The notes under the pieces: model-generated
Databases searched by the model: none
Told to the model about the DNA's origin: nothing
What the model saw: only the letters and a program-made list of their open reading frames with translations
Translations under genes and position numbers: made by a program
Shown: positions 1 through 5,372 of the stretch, piece by piece
Numbering within the stretch: position 1 is the stretch's first letter
Layout: each line of letters begins with the position of its first letter
Source of the DNA: Pseudomonas sp.
GTDB lineage: Bacteria; Pseudomonadota; Gammaproteobacteria; Pseudomonadales; Pseudomonadaceae
Assembly (NCBI GenBank): GCA_003525045.1
Contig: DQGF01000185.1
Span: forward strand, 14,814-20,185
Reading direction: 5' to 3'
DNA length: 5,372 nt

Positions 1-42
1 CTCCCACATTGGTTTTGTGAATGACATAAACCCCTGTGGGAG
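1..42. repeat. Inner arms of a REP doublet (REPIN), cut by the left edge
   Basis: CTCCCACA at 1-8 is the exact reverse complement of TGTGGGAG at 35-42. The pairing continues inward with GGTTT (11-15) against AAACC (28-32), giving 13 of 15 paired positions around a 12-base loop (16-27). This is what the inward-facing heads of two inverted REP units look like; the palindrome of the left unit lies beyond the window. No T-tract follows, so it is not a standard intrinsic terminator. The whole 64-base non-coding end is explained by this element. Confidence 0.7.
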
Positions 43-62
43 CGAGCCTGCTCGCGAAGGCG
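34..62 (+). repeat. REP palindrome (Pseudomonas GTGGGAGCGAG type)
   Basis: The unit begins TGTGGGAGCGAGCC and ends in CTCGCGAAGGCG. Its core is a perfect 6-bp stem, GCGAGC (42-47) with GCTCGC (50-55), around a 2-base loop. This head (GTGGGAG) plus palindrome is the form of extragenic palindromes spread in high copy in fluorescens/putida/syringae-group genomes and mobilised by RAYT transposases (established knowledge; copy number here is not visible). It ends about two bases from the stop codon of the tandem-kinase gene (65-67). Confidence 0.85.
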
Positions 63-64
63 AT

Positions 65-1516
65 TCAGGCAGCGCTAGAGATGTCTTTGGGAAGACGCTG
101 ATCGATAACCTGATAAAGCACGCTACTCTCCGGCCAATTACGCATGAACCGCGCCCGATCCCGCGCATACGCAGGGGCAAAGCTGCCCACAGAGCCATGC
201 TGACACATCGAATCCAGGTCGATCAGCGCCCAGCGATCCTGCTGCCAGAACAGGTTGTGGCCTTTGAAGTCCCCATGACTGATCCGCTCGCGAATCAGCT
301 CGGCAAATAAATGATCCAGCGCCGCCAGCTCTGCCTCGGGCGCTTTGCCACTTTCAACGTAAGGCGCAAAGCGCTCGATAATGTCTGGCCCCGCCAGATA
401 CTCGGTGACCAGGTAAGCGCGACTGCGCAACCAAAAAAACCGCTTTTCCAGCAACGCCAAAGGCTTGGGCGTGGCAATGCCAAGAAACGCCAGCCGATTG
501 CCTTCGCGCCAGGAATGCCAGGCACGGCTCGGACGCCAGAAGCGCTTGAGCCAGTGGGCCAATCCCTTGATGTTATAGCGCTTGATCACCAGCGTACGGC
601 CAGCCACGTCGACCTTGCCGACGCTCGCCGCACCCCCGGTCTTGTACAGATGGCCCTGGTCGAGCAACGCATCGGCCTGCTCCAGCACCGGCAGCATCGC
701 TGCCTCTTCCTCGCGGCGAATCGCCCGCAAACCGAACGCCCCGCGCTGGACACTGAACAGCGTGCATTCGCGGCCGACCTTGATCAGAAAGTCCTTCAGG
801 CGCCAGCTGCGGACCTTGTTGATCTGCTTCTGCAAGGCTTCCATGGGCAAGGCATGTTCGCCGTTGCTCAGCAGGTAATACACCAGCAATTCTTCAATGT
901 AGGTCTCCAGCGACTTGGGCAACTGTGCAAAAAACACCCCGAGGTTTTCCAGGACTTTCTGCCGAGACAGCGGCTTGCCAGCCGTCTCGACACAGATTCC
1001 CGCACCGTCGATCAAATACAGCCGACCGCCCTGGCGCAGCAGGTTATCCAGATGCAAATCTTCCTGCCACAGGCCCTTGCGGTGCAATTGACCAATCGCG
1101 CCCAGCGCATCGGCCAGCACTGCCGATTGTTCATCCGCCAGCATTGGCAGGTGTTCGACCTGTTTCCAGGCATCCCCCAGGCTCTCTGCGCCTTCGAGGA
1201 AATCAAACAACAGCCAACCGCCCTCGCCGTCTTTCAGGCCGTCGGCCAACAGTTGCGGCGTGGTCAGCCCTTGAGCAGCGAGCAGACGCACCCCTTCCAG
1301 TTCACGCTGAAAATGCCGCGCTGCCTTGCTGCCCACCAACAACTTGGCCAGCACCGGCCGGCCACGCCAGACACCGGCACCGACATAACGCTGCCCGGGC
1401 AACACCCGCAACAGGCTCAGCAACTGCAACTCGGCAGGACCGGCGGCATCGGCCAGTGAAATGTTCAACGGCAGGCCAGGGCTGCGGCCAGCATTTTTCA
1501 GCTCGGACAAACGCAT
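65..1516 (-). CDS. Tandem kinase-fold protein of the LPS core locus (PA5006 type)
   Basis: This 483-residue protein holds two kinase-like modules in one chain. Module 1 (about 40-215) has VLAKLL (K58), HFQRELEGVRLL (E72), catalytic-loop-like LWQEDLHLDNLL (149-160: Q151-E152-D153, N158) and YLIDGAGI (D170). Module 2 (about 288-465) has VIKRYN (K312), SWREGNRLAFLG (E338), ISHGDFKGHNLFW (412-424: H414-G415-D416, K418, N421) and LIDLDSM (D433). Both keep the lysine, catalytic Asp and metal Asp, so both could bind ATP; module 1 lacks the usual His. The segment between them (about 216-287) is helical and charged and may be a linker. No signal peptide or membrane span is seen. Order matches PA5006 of P. 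aeruginosa, grouped with WapP and WapQ as LPS kinases, but its substrate is not known to me. The ATG overlaps the wapQ stop (TGATG) and has a strong AAGGAGA at 1524-1530. It is the last gene of the run and ends beside a REP element. Confidence 0.88.
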   Translation of the reverse strand: MRLSELKNAGRSPGLPLNISLADAAGPAELQLLSLLRVLPGQRYVGAGVWRGRPVLAKLLVGSKAARHFQRELEGVRLLAAQGLTTPQLLADGLKDGEGGWLLFDFLEGAESLGDAWKQVEHLPMLADEQSAVLADALGAIGQLHRKGLWQEDLHLDNLLRQGGRLYLIDGAGICVETAGKPLSRQKVLENLGVFFAQLPKSLETYIEELLVYYLLSNGEHALPMEALQKQINKVRSWRLKDFLIKVGRECTLFSVQRGAFGLRAIRREEEAAMLPVLEQADALLDQGHLYKTGGAASVGKVDVAGRTLVIKRYNIKGLAHWLKRFWRPSRAWHSWREGNRLAFLGIATPKPLALLEKRFFWLRSRAYLVTEYLAGPDIIERFAPYVESGKAPEAELAALDHLFAELIRERISHGDFKGHNLFWQQDRWALIDLDSMCQHGSVGSFAPAYARDRARFMRNWPESSVLYQVIDQRLPKDISSAA

Positions 1517-2268
1517 CAGCGCGTCTCCTTGTGACTGCGTCGCGCATGCAGGCGGGTAAGCCAGCTATCGATCAGCGAGCTGTCCTGGGGTTGATCCAGA
1601 TAGGCGGCCAGCAGTTCGCGCAATTGCGCTTCGCTCCACGCGGGTGCTCGACGCAACAACGGCTCCAGGTCTTTGGCCCGGTCACGGGAACCAAACAGCA
1701 ACGGCCGGGTTTTTTCCAGGTCGATCAGCTGGGCCTGATAGGCGTCGCCGGTGGCCTGGAGAAAAATATGCTTGGGGTAGAAGCAACCGTGAACCTGACG
1801 CGCGCCGTGCAGCCGTCGCGCCAGTTGCCCACAGGCCCGCAGAATCGCCGAGTGCTGTGCCGCGCTCAGGTCGGACCAGCGCTGCAACAGTGCATCCAGG
1901 TCATCCCAACCATCCAGGGCACGGGTCAGCAGAATCGCCCGAACCTCGCCGTTGACCTTGCGTTCTCCGAAAAACACCGCTTTCAACGCAGGAATCCCGA
2001 AGCGCTCGTAGCGACTGATATTGCGGAACTCACGGGCAAAACTCGGCTCGCCAAAGGGCGCATGCAAGGTGTGCATCTGATAGTTGCTCTGACGCTTGAG
2101 GTAGTAGCCATGTCCTTCCAGGTCCAGCCGAAACACGCTGCTCCAGCCACCGCGTGCAGTGTTGGGTTCGTCCACAGCATCGAGCTGCTTGGCCCAGAGA
2201 GCGTCGAAGGTGCCGAGGCCGTGACGCTCGAGGAGCGCACGGTCTTCAGCGGCCAGAAAATCACTCAT
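1516..2268 (-). CDS. wapQ: WapQ-like, InaA-family LPS kinase homologue (PA5007 type)
   Basis: This 250-residue kinase-fold protein occupies the PA5007 (wapQ) place. The ATG at 2268 is chosen because it overlaps the wapP stop as ATGA, has GAGGGAC just upstream, and gives a family-like N-terminus. An in-frame GTG at 2409 would add 47 low-complexity residues buried in wapP. K58 in YYLKRQ is the likely ATP lysine and E80 in FAREFRN its partner. PFGEPSFAREF (71-81) and LIDLEKTR (181-188, metal Asp D183) resemble E. coli InaA as I recall it. The catalytic loop reads VHGCFYPKHIFL (159-170): the Asp expected in HxD is C162. So either another residue does the chemistry (K166 and H167 follow) or the protein is not a conventional kinase. 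Genetic work in P. aeruginosa treats WapQ as part of a needed kinase block, without a separately assigned phosphate site as far as I know. The TGA overlaps the next ATG by one base. Confidence 0.88.
   Translation of the reverse strand: MSDFLAAEDRALLERHGLGTFDALWAKQLDAVDEPNTARGGWSSVFRLDLEGHGYYLKRQSNYQMHTLHAPFGEPSFAREFRNISRYERFGIPALKAVFFGERKVNGEVRAILLTRALDGWDDLDALLQRWSDLSAAQHSAILRACGQLARRLHGARQVHGCFYPKHIFLQATGDAYQAQLIDLEKTRPLLFGSRDRAKDLEPLLRRAPAWSEAQLRELLAAYLDQPQDSSLIDSWLTRLHARRSHKETR
1524..1530 (-). promoter_or_regulatory. Strong ribosome binding site of the tandem-kinase gene
   Basis: AAGGAGA on the minus strand, with GGAG 8 bases before the ATG at 1516. It is the best Shine-Dalgarno match among the junctions, so this last gene may initiate more independently than wapP, whose site is weak. 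Confidence 0.75.
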
Positions 2269-2999
2269 TCGCGTCCCTCGAAAAATCTCACCACGTGCCG
2301 GATCCGTTTTTTGTCGGCTGCATTGAGCCGGGTCCGTTGGCGGTATTGCAGGTAAAAGCGCAGGCGCTGGGTGGCCGACAGTTGATACTTGGCAACCTTG
2401 TCCAGACACGCCAGATCCTTGGTGATGCGGTACTTGAGCCAGAAGCCGCGCCAGAAATCGCCGTTGGGGCAGTCGATCAGGAACAGCCTGGGCTGATCAT
2501 CAACCAACAGGTTGCGCCACTTCAAATCATTATGGGTGAAGCGATGGTCGTGCATGGTCCGGGTGTAGTTGGCCAGCTGTCGGCTGACAGTGTCGACCCA
2601 GGCGCGATCCGCCAGCTTCGGATCATGGCGTTCGGCCAGGGCGGACAAATCTTCGGTATTGGGCAGTTCACGGGTGATCATCGCCCCGCGATCATAGGCC
2701 GCGCCGCGCCGTTCCAGGCCCCAGGCCACCACTTCGGCCGTGGGAATGCCCCACTTGGCGAAGCGCTTGAGGTTTTGCCACTCGGCTTTGACCCGCGGTT
2801 TGCCCAGGTAACGACGCAGACCTTTACCCGCACCGACGTAGCGCTTGACGTAATAGTTGACGCCATTGCGCTTGACGCGAATGACTTCGGACAACGGGTC
2901 GCGGGTCAAACGCTCGCCCTGAAGCGCAAACACGGCCTCGAGGCTGCCGAAATCTTCTGCCAGATCGCTGTAAGCAGGCTCCAGTTTCCAACCCGGCAT
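2265..2999 (-). CDS. wapP: WapP-like LPS core kinase (PA5008 type)
   Basis: This 244-residue protein has a Kdo/WaaP-type kinase fold and sits directly after waaP, as PA5008 (wapP) does in P. aeruginosa. K52 in YYVKRY is the likely ATP lysine. E73 in the KAEWQNLKRF helix is the likely salt-bridge partner. The catalytic loop THNDLKWRNLLV (155-166) has H156-N157-D158, K160 and N163, all residues needed for catalysis. IDCPNGDFW (175-183) supplies the metal-binding D176 in place of DFG. There is no clear glycine-rich loop, as is usual in this family. It is expected to act on an inner-core heptose in the cytoplasm; the exact site (a second position on heptose I, or heptose II) cannot be read from sequence. 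The ATG overlaps the waaP stop (TGATG). Only a weak GGGGA at 3009-3013 precedes it, so translation probably depends on coupling. The C-terminus is basic (KKRIRHVVRFFEGR). Kinase fold is sure; the wapP name rests on order and similarity. Confidence 0.9.
   Translation of the reverse strand: MPGWKLEPAYSDLAEDFGSLEAVFALQGERLTRDPLSEVIRVKRNGVNYYVKRYVGAGKGLRRYLGKPRVKAEWQNLKRFAKWGIPTAEVVAWGLERRGAAYDRGAMITRELPNTEDLSALAERHDPKLADRAWVDTVSRQLANYTRTMHDHRFTHNDLKWRNLLVDDQPRLFLIDCPNGDFWRGFWLKYRITKDLACLDKVAKYQLSATQRLRFYLQYRQRTRLNAADKKRIRHVVRFFEGRE
2273..2279 (-). promoter_or_regulatory. Ribosome binding site that decides the wapQ start
   Basis: GAGGGAC on the minus strand just before the ATG at 2268 (4 bases between). 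With the ATGA overlap it supports this start over the in-frame GTG at 2409. Confidence 0.6.
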
Positions 3000-3805
3000 C
3001 AGAGCGCGTCCCCGTATCGCTGTTTACGCTCGTAGAGCTTGTTGGCCTTGCCTTCGAGCCAGCTGAGCAACCCGGCCTCTTCGCCCAGGATCTGGCGCAG
3101 GGGCTGCTGGAAATAACCCTTGAGGAAACGCAGTTTGTCGCGACGGGTCAGGCCGATGTCCAGCGCCGAAAAATACAGCGCCGCCAGGTCCTTGTTGCGC
3201 CAGCGCTGGGTAATCCTCGGGCGGGTGTGGGCGCGGTGCAGGTCGATCACCGAGAGCTTCAAGTCTTCAGCCGTCACTGGTTTGTCGGTATGCAGCAAGA
3301 AGTGGCAGATGTAACAGTCGCGGTGATTGACTCCGGCGCGGTGCATCATGCCGGTCATACGCGCGACTTCGGCGATCAGCGCACGCTTGAGTTTTGGCAA
3401 GGGCGGCTGCTGGACCCAATTGATACTGAAATCTTCGAGACTGACGGTGGGCGCCAGTTCTTCGGTGACGATGAACGAGTGCTGATCCGCGGGGTTGCTG
3501 CCCTTCTCGCCGTAAGCGACGGCGGTCATGGTCGGCACACCGACTTCTTGCAGACGCTGAATAGCCTTCCACTCCTGGCCGGCACCGAGCACCGGCAACT
3601 TGGCGGTGAGCAGATTCTTGAAGATCTCGCCCCAGCCGATGCCACGGTGGATCTTCACGAAAAAGCCATTGCCGTCAACGACGGTACGCAGGGTCCGGCG
3701 CGCTTCAAGTTCGCGGTACACCTCGCCCTCGAGCTTCTCGACTTCGGCGAACGGGTCGCGTCCGGCCCAGAGGCTCTTGAACGGTTCAGCCAGCATCAAC
3801 TTCAT
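2999..3805 (-). CDS. waaP: WaaP (RfaP), LPS core heptose I kinase
   Basis: This 268-residue protein is a Kdo/WaaP-family kinase that phosphorylates heptose I of the inner core using ATP, at the cytoplasmic face of the inner membrane. The N-terminus (EPFKSLWAGRDPFAEV, residues 7-22) is typical of RfaP. K51 in FFVKIHRG is the likely ATP lysine. The catalytic loop NHRDCYICHFLLH (160-172) has H161-R162-D163, with D163 matching the Asp described as essential in P. aeruginosa WaaP. IDLHRA (187-192) gives the metal-binding D188. KGSNP and the RWRNKDLAALYFS block (201-213) are further signatures. From published work, P. aeruginosa WaaP is essential, is needed before the other core phosphorylations, and is reported to bind acyl-ACP; nothing here contradicts this. 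C164 and C167 in the loop are shared with E. coli WaaP as I recall it. The ATG overlaps the waaG stop (TAATG) and a GGAG lies at 3814-3817. The stop overlaps the next ATG by one base. Confidence 0.97.
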   Translation of the reverse strand: MKLMLAEPFKSLWAGRDPFAEVEKLEGEVYRELEARRTLRTVVDGNGFFVKIHRGIGWGEIFKNLLTAKLPVLGAGQEWKAIQRLQEVGVPTMTAVAYGEKGSNPADQHSFIVTEELAPTVSLEDFSINWVQQPPLPKLKRALIAEVARMTGMMHRAGVNHRDCYICHFLLHTDKPVTAEDLKLSVIDLHRAHTRPRITQRWRNKDLAALYFSALDIGLTRRDKLRFLKGYFQQPLRQILGEEAGLLSWLEGKANKLYERKQRYGDAL

Positions 3806-4926
3806 TAAGCGCGCTCCGCCAGAATCACATCGGCCGCGTGCTGCGGCATGCTATAGAGGTCGGCCGTCTCGGCGAAGGCCAGACCATTGCGGCTCCAGGC
3901 CGCCCGTGCTTGAGCGTCATTCAACATGCCGGTCAGGTATTGGGTCAGTTGTGCCTGGTCGAAAGGTTCGTCCAGCACCAGACCGGCATCGGCCTCGGCG
4001 ATGTAATGGGCATAACCACACACCGCGCTCACCAGCACCGGCAACCCGGCCACCAGGGCTTCGAGCAACACGGTCCCGGTGTTTTCGTTATACGCCGGGT
4101 GGATCAACAGGTCGGCACCGAGCAGGAAACGCGGGATATCGCTACGACCCTTGAGGAACGTCACGTTGTCGCCAAGCCCCGAGGCAGCACTCTGCATCTG
4201 GAATAATTTGGGGTCGTCCTGACCAATTACAAATAGCCGGGTGCGTTTCTTCAGCTCGGTGGGCAAGGCGGCCAACGCCTTGAGGCTGCGATCCACGCCC
4301 TTGGTCTTGAACCCTGAACCGATCTGCACCAGCAACAGTTCATCGTCCTTGAGGTTGAATTCCGCGCGAAACCCGGCGCGAATTTCATCCGCGTTCGGCG
4401 GACGACGACGGTCCTGAGCGATGCCCGGTGGCAGCAGATGAAAGCGCTCCAGCGGCGTGTCGTAATGCTTGATGAACAGCGGCTGCTGGACTTCGGAAAT
4501 CATCAGCACTTCGGTCTTGGCGTCCCTGGCAAACACAGCGCGCTCGTATTCGGCAAAGTGCCGGTAGCGACCCCAGCGACGGTACAGCGAATTGCGCAGG
4601 TTCTGCGCCTTGTCTTCGAAGCAGCCGTCGGCGGCGTAGTAGACGTCCAGGCCCGGCATCTTGTTGAAGCCGATCAAACGGTCTACCGGACGCTTGGCCA
4701 GGTCCGCCTCCATCCATTCGCTGAGCTTTTCATTGCGCCGATGATTAAAGAGCGCCTTGACCGGCGCCACCAACACTTCGAAACCCGGTGGAATGTCGCC
4801 TTCCCAGATCAGCGTGTAGACGCGAATCTGGTGGCCACGTTGCTGACATTCCAGGGCGATGCGCATGAAATCGCGCTGCAAACCGCCAAAGGGAAAGTAC
4901 TTGTACAGGACAAAAGCCAATTGCAT
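3805..4926 (-). CDS. waaG: WaaG, LPS core glycosyltransferase I (GT4)
   Basis: This 373-residue protein is a GT-B retaining glycosyltransferase of family GT4, about the same length as E. coli WaaG (374). WaaG acts at the cytoplasmic face of the inner membrane and adds the first outer-core sugar to heptose II: glucose in E. coli, a galactosamine-type residue in Pseudomonas, so the donor here is probably a UDP-hexosamine (inference from the known Pseudomonas core). The N-terminus YKYFPFGGLQRDFMRIA (residues 8-24) is the acceptor/donor loop, almost identical to E. coli. GFNKMPGLDVYYAAD (86-100) is another family block. The C-terminal domain has GSGFKTKGVDRS (203-214), with K207 and K209 near the UDP phosphates, and the EX7E motif E281-E289 (ENTGTVLLE). 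There is no signal peptide or clear membrane span; the family is peripheral. The ATG overlaps the waaC stop by one base, and GAGGAGC lies at 4934-4940. The stop overlaps the waaP start as TAATG. Confidence 0.97.
   Translation of the reverse strand: MQLAFVLYKYFPFGGLQRDFMRIALECQQRGHQIRVYTLIWEGDIPPGFEVLVAPVKALFNHRRNEKLSEWMEADLAKRPVDRLIGFNKMPGLDVYYAADGCFEDKAQNLRNSLYRRWGRYRHFAEYERAVFARDAKTEVLMISEVQQPLFIKHYDTPLERFHLLPPGIAQDRRRPPNADEIRAGFRAEFNLKDDELLLVQIGSGFKTKGVDRSLKALAALPTELKKRTRLFVIGQDDPKLFQMQSAASGLGDNVTFLKGRSDIPRFLLGADLLIHPAYNENTGTVLLEALVAGLPVLVSAVCGYAHYIAEADAGLVLDEPFDQAQLTQYLTGMLNDAQARAAWSRNGLAFAETADLYSMPQHAADVILAERA
3814..3817 (-). promoter_or_regulatory. Ribosome binding site of waaP
   Basis: GGAG on the minus strand, 8 bases before the ATG at 3805, within the end of waaG. 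It fits a start coupled to waaG termination. Confidence 0.6.
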
Positions 4927-5372
4927 CAGCGCAGCTCCTCAGCCAGTAACAACGTGCTCAATCGGCTCGCGACACGCTCGGGATTCAGACGCGTGAAGCA
5001 CAGGGGCCACTCACGTTTCAGGTCGAACCGGCGGAGATCTTCGGCCGTCGGTTGATAGGTGCATTTCTTTTGCAGGCACGGTGCGCAGGGGAAATCGCTG
5101 GCCAGATGGATCTGCGACTTGCCATAGGCACCGGTGAGGCCCGGGTTGGTCGGACCGAACAGTGACAGGGTCGGTACGTCCAGCGCCGCGGCGAGGTGAC
5201 CGAGACCGGTGTCCACCGCCACGCAGGCTTGCGCCCCGGCCAGCACCTTGCCAACCCCCGCCAGGTTCAGTTTGGGTAGCACTTCGACGTGTTTCATGTC
5301 TTTGGCGATGCGCTCGGCACGGGCCTTCTCGAGCGGACTGCCCCAGGGTAATTTCACTGCCACGCCGAGATA
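4926..5372 (-). CDS. waaC: WaaC, ADP-heptose:LPS heptosyltransferase I (C-terminal part, cut by window edge)
   Basis: This is the C-terminal ~148 residues of a GT9-family, GT-B fold heptosyltransferase; the start lies beyond the right edge. The family transfers L-glycero-D-manno-heptose from ADP-heptose to the first Kdo of Kdo2-lipid A on the cytoplasmic face of the inner membrane. The fragment carries the nucleotide-sugar motif DTGLGHLAAALD (codons from about 5213 down) followed by LFGPTNPGLTGAYGK. The second motif, and the earlier KLPWGSP segment, resemble enterobacterial WaaC (GPTDPGLIGGYGK, KLPWG.P) more than WaaF. A GTG at 5361-5363 is an internal valine codon, because the frame stays open to the edge (Tyr-Leu-Gly before it), so it is not a start. 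The tail has four cysteines (CxxCx4C, then one 21 residues on), a pattern I associate with WaaF-type enzymes. The TGA at 4926-4928 shares one base with the waaG ATG. The WaaC call is firm; WaaF is the only serious alternative. Confidence 0.93.
   Translation of the reverse strand, partial: YLGVAVKLPWGSPLEKARAERIAKDMKHVEVLPKLNLAGVGKVLAGAQACVAVDTGLGHLAAALDVPTLSLFGPTNPGLTGAYGKSQIHLASDFPCAPCLQKKCTYQPTAEDLRRFDLKREWPLCFTRLNPERVASRLSTLLLAEELR
4934..4940 (-). promoter_or_regulatory. Ribosome binding site of waaG
   Basis: GAGGAGC on the minus strand, with GGAG 8 bases before the ATG at 4926. It lies inside the 3' end of waaC and supports this start, which also matches the family N-terminus. Confidence 0.75.

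Noticed and set aside
34..62. Intrinsic terminator for the operon
   Set aside because: A stem is present after the stop, but no run of T follows on the minus strand. The sequence is better explained as a REP palindrome, although it may still affect transcript ends.
17..310. 97-codon plus-strand open frame beginning in the REPIN
   Set aside because: Its first part translates the REP element and the rest is antisense to the kinase C-terminus. Nothing marks it as a gene.
311..1459. 382-codon open frame on the plus strand
   Set aside because: It lies wholly inside the tandem-kinase gene in antisense. Its Gln-rich translation shows no recognisable fold, and no ribosome site or separate promoter supports it.
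925..2355. 476-codon open frame on the plus strand
   Set aside because: It runs antisense across wapQ, most of the junction region and part of the tandem-kinase gene. Its product is rich in Arg, Pro, Gln and Ala with no domain I recognise, as expected for a shadow of GC-rich coding DNA. The opposite strand has clear kinase motifs.
2269..2409. Longer wapQ start at the in-frame GTG (2409)
   Set aside because: It would overlap wapP by about 145 bases and add a Pro/Ala-rich leader unlike the family. The ATG at 2268 has the ATGA overlap and a ribosome site.
2154..3035. 293-codon open frame on the plus strand
   Set aside because: It is antisense to wapP, which has an intact catalytic loop and matches a known family. 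The plus-strand product has no recognisable motif.
5361..5363. GTG as the start of a short 145-residue heptosyltransferase
   Set aside because: The frame continues upstream to the window edge, and the residues match an internal WaaC segment (LGVAVKLPWG). It is an internal Val codon in a gene cut by the edge.

Overview
The window looks like a chromosomal segment of a Pseudomonas, most likely from the fluorescens/putida/syringae side of the genus. Three things point there: a high-GC coding style, a gene order matching the LPS core locus of P. aeruginosa (waaC-waaG-waaP-PA5008-PA5007-PA5006), and a REP palindrome of a type common in those genomes at the left end. The assignment rests on recognising sequence and order; no search was run.

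Layout: everything coding is on the minus strand and is read from right to left. The right edge cuts through waaC (heptosyltransferase I), of which about the last 148 codons are present. Next come waaG (first outer-core glycosyltransferase), waaP (heptose I kinase), a wapP-like kinase, a wapQ/InaA-like kinase and a 483-residue protein with two kinase-like modules (PA5006-like). The last 64 bases (1-64) are non-coding and hold a REP/REPIN element cut by the left edge. There is no intergenic DNA between the genes. All five junctions overlap by 1 or 4 bases, so this is one tightly coupled polycistronic unit whose promoter lies outside the window, upstream of waaC.

How the genes work together: WaaC adds the first heptose to Kdo2-lipid A. 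WaaG starts the outer core on the second heptose (added by WaaF, presumably encoded just upstream). The kinase-fold proteins phosphorylate, or help to phosphorylate, the inner-core heptoses, which lets LPS be cross-linked by divalent cations and exported. In P. aeruginosa this core phosphorylation is essential for growth.

This is a known and conserved locus, and I did not find an undescribed system. The less explained parts are the InaA-type kinase with HGC in place of the HxD catalytic motif, the double-kinase protein whose first module has QED and second has HGD, the mismatch between five kinase folds and fewer known phosphate sites, and the REPIN lying directly after the final stop codon.
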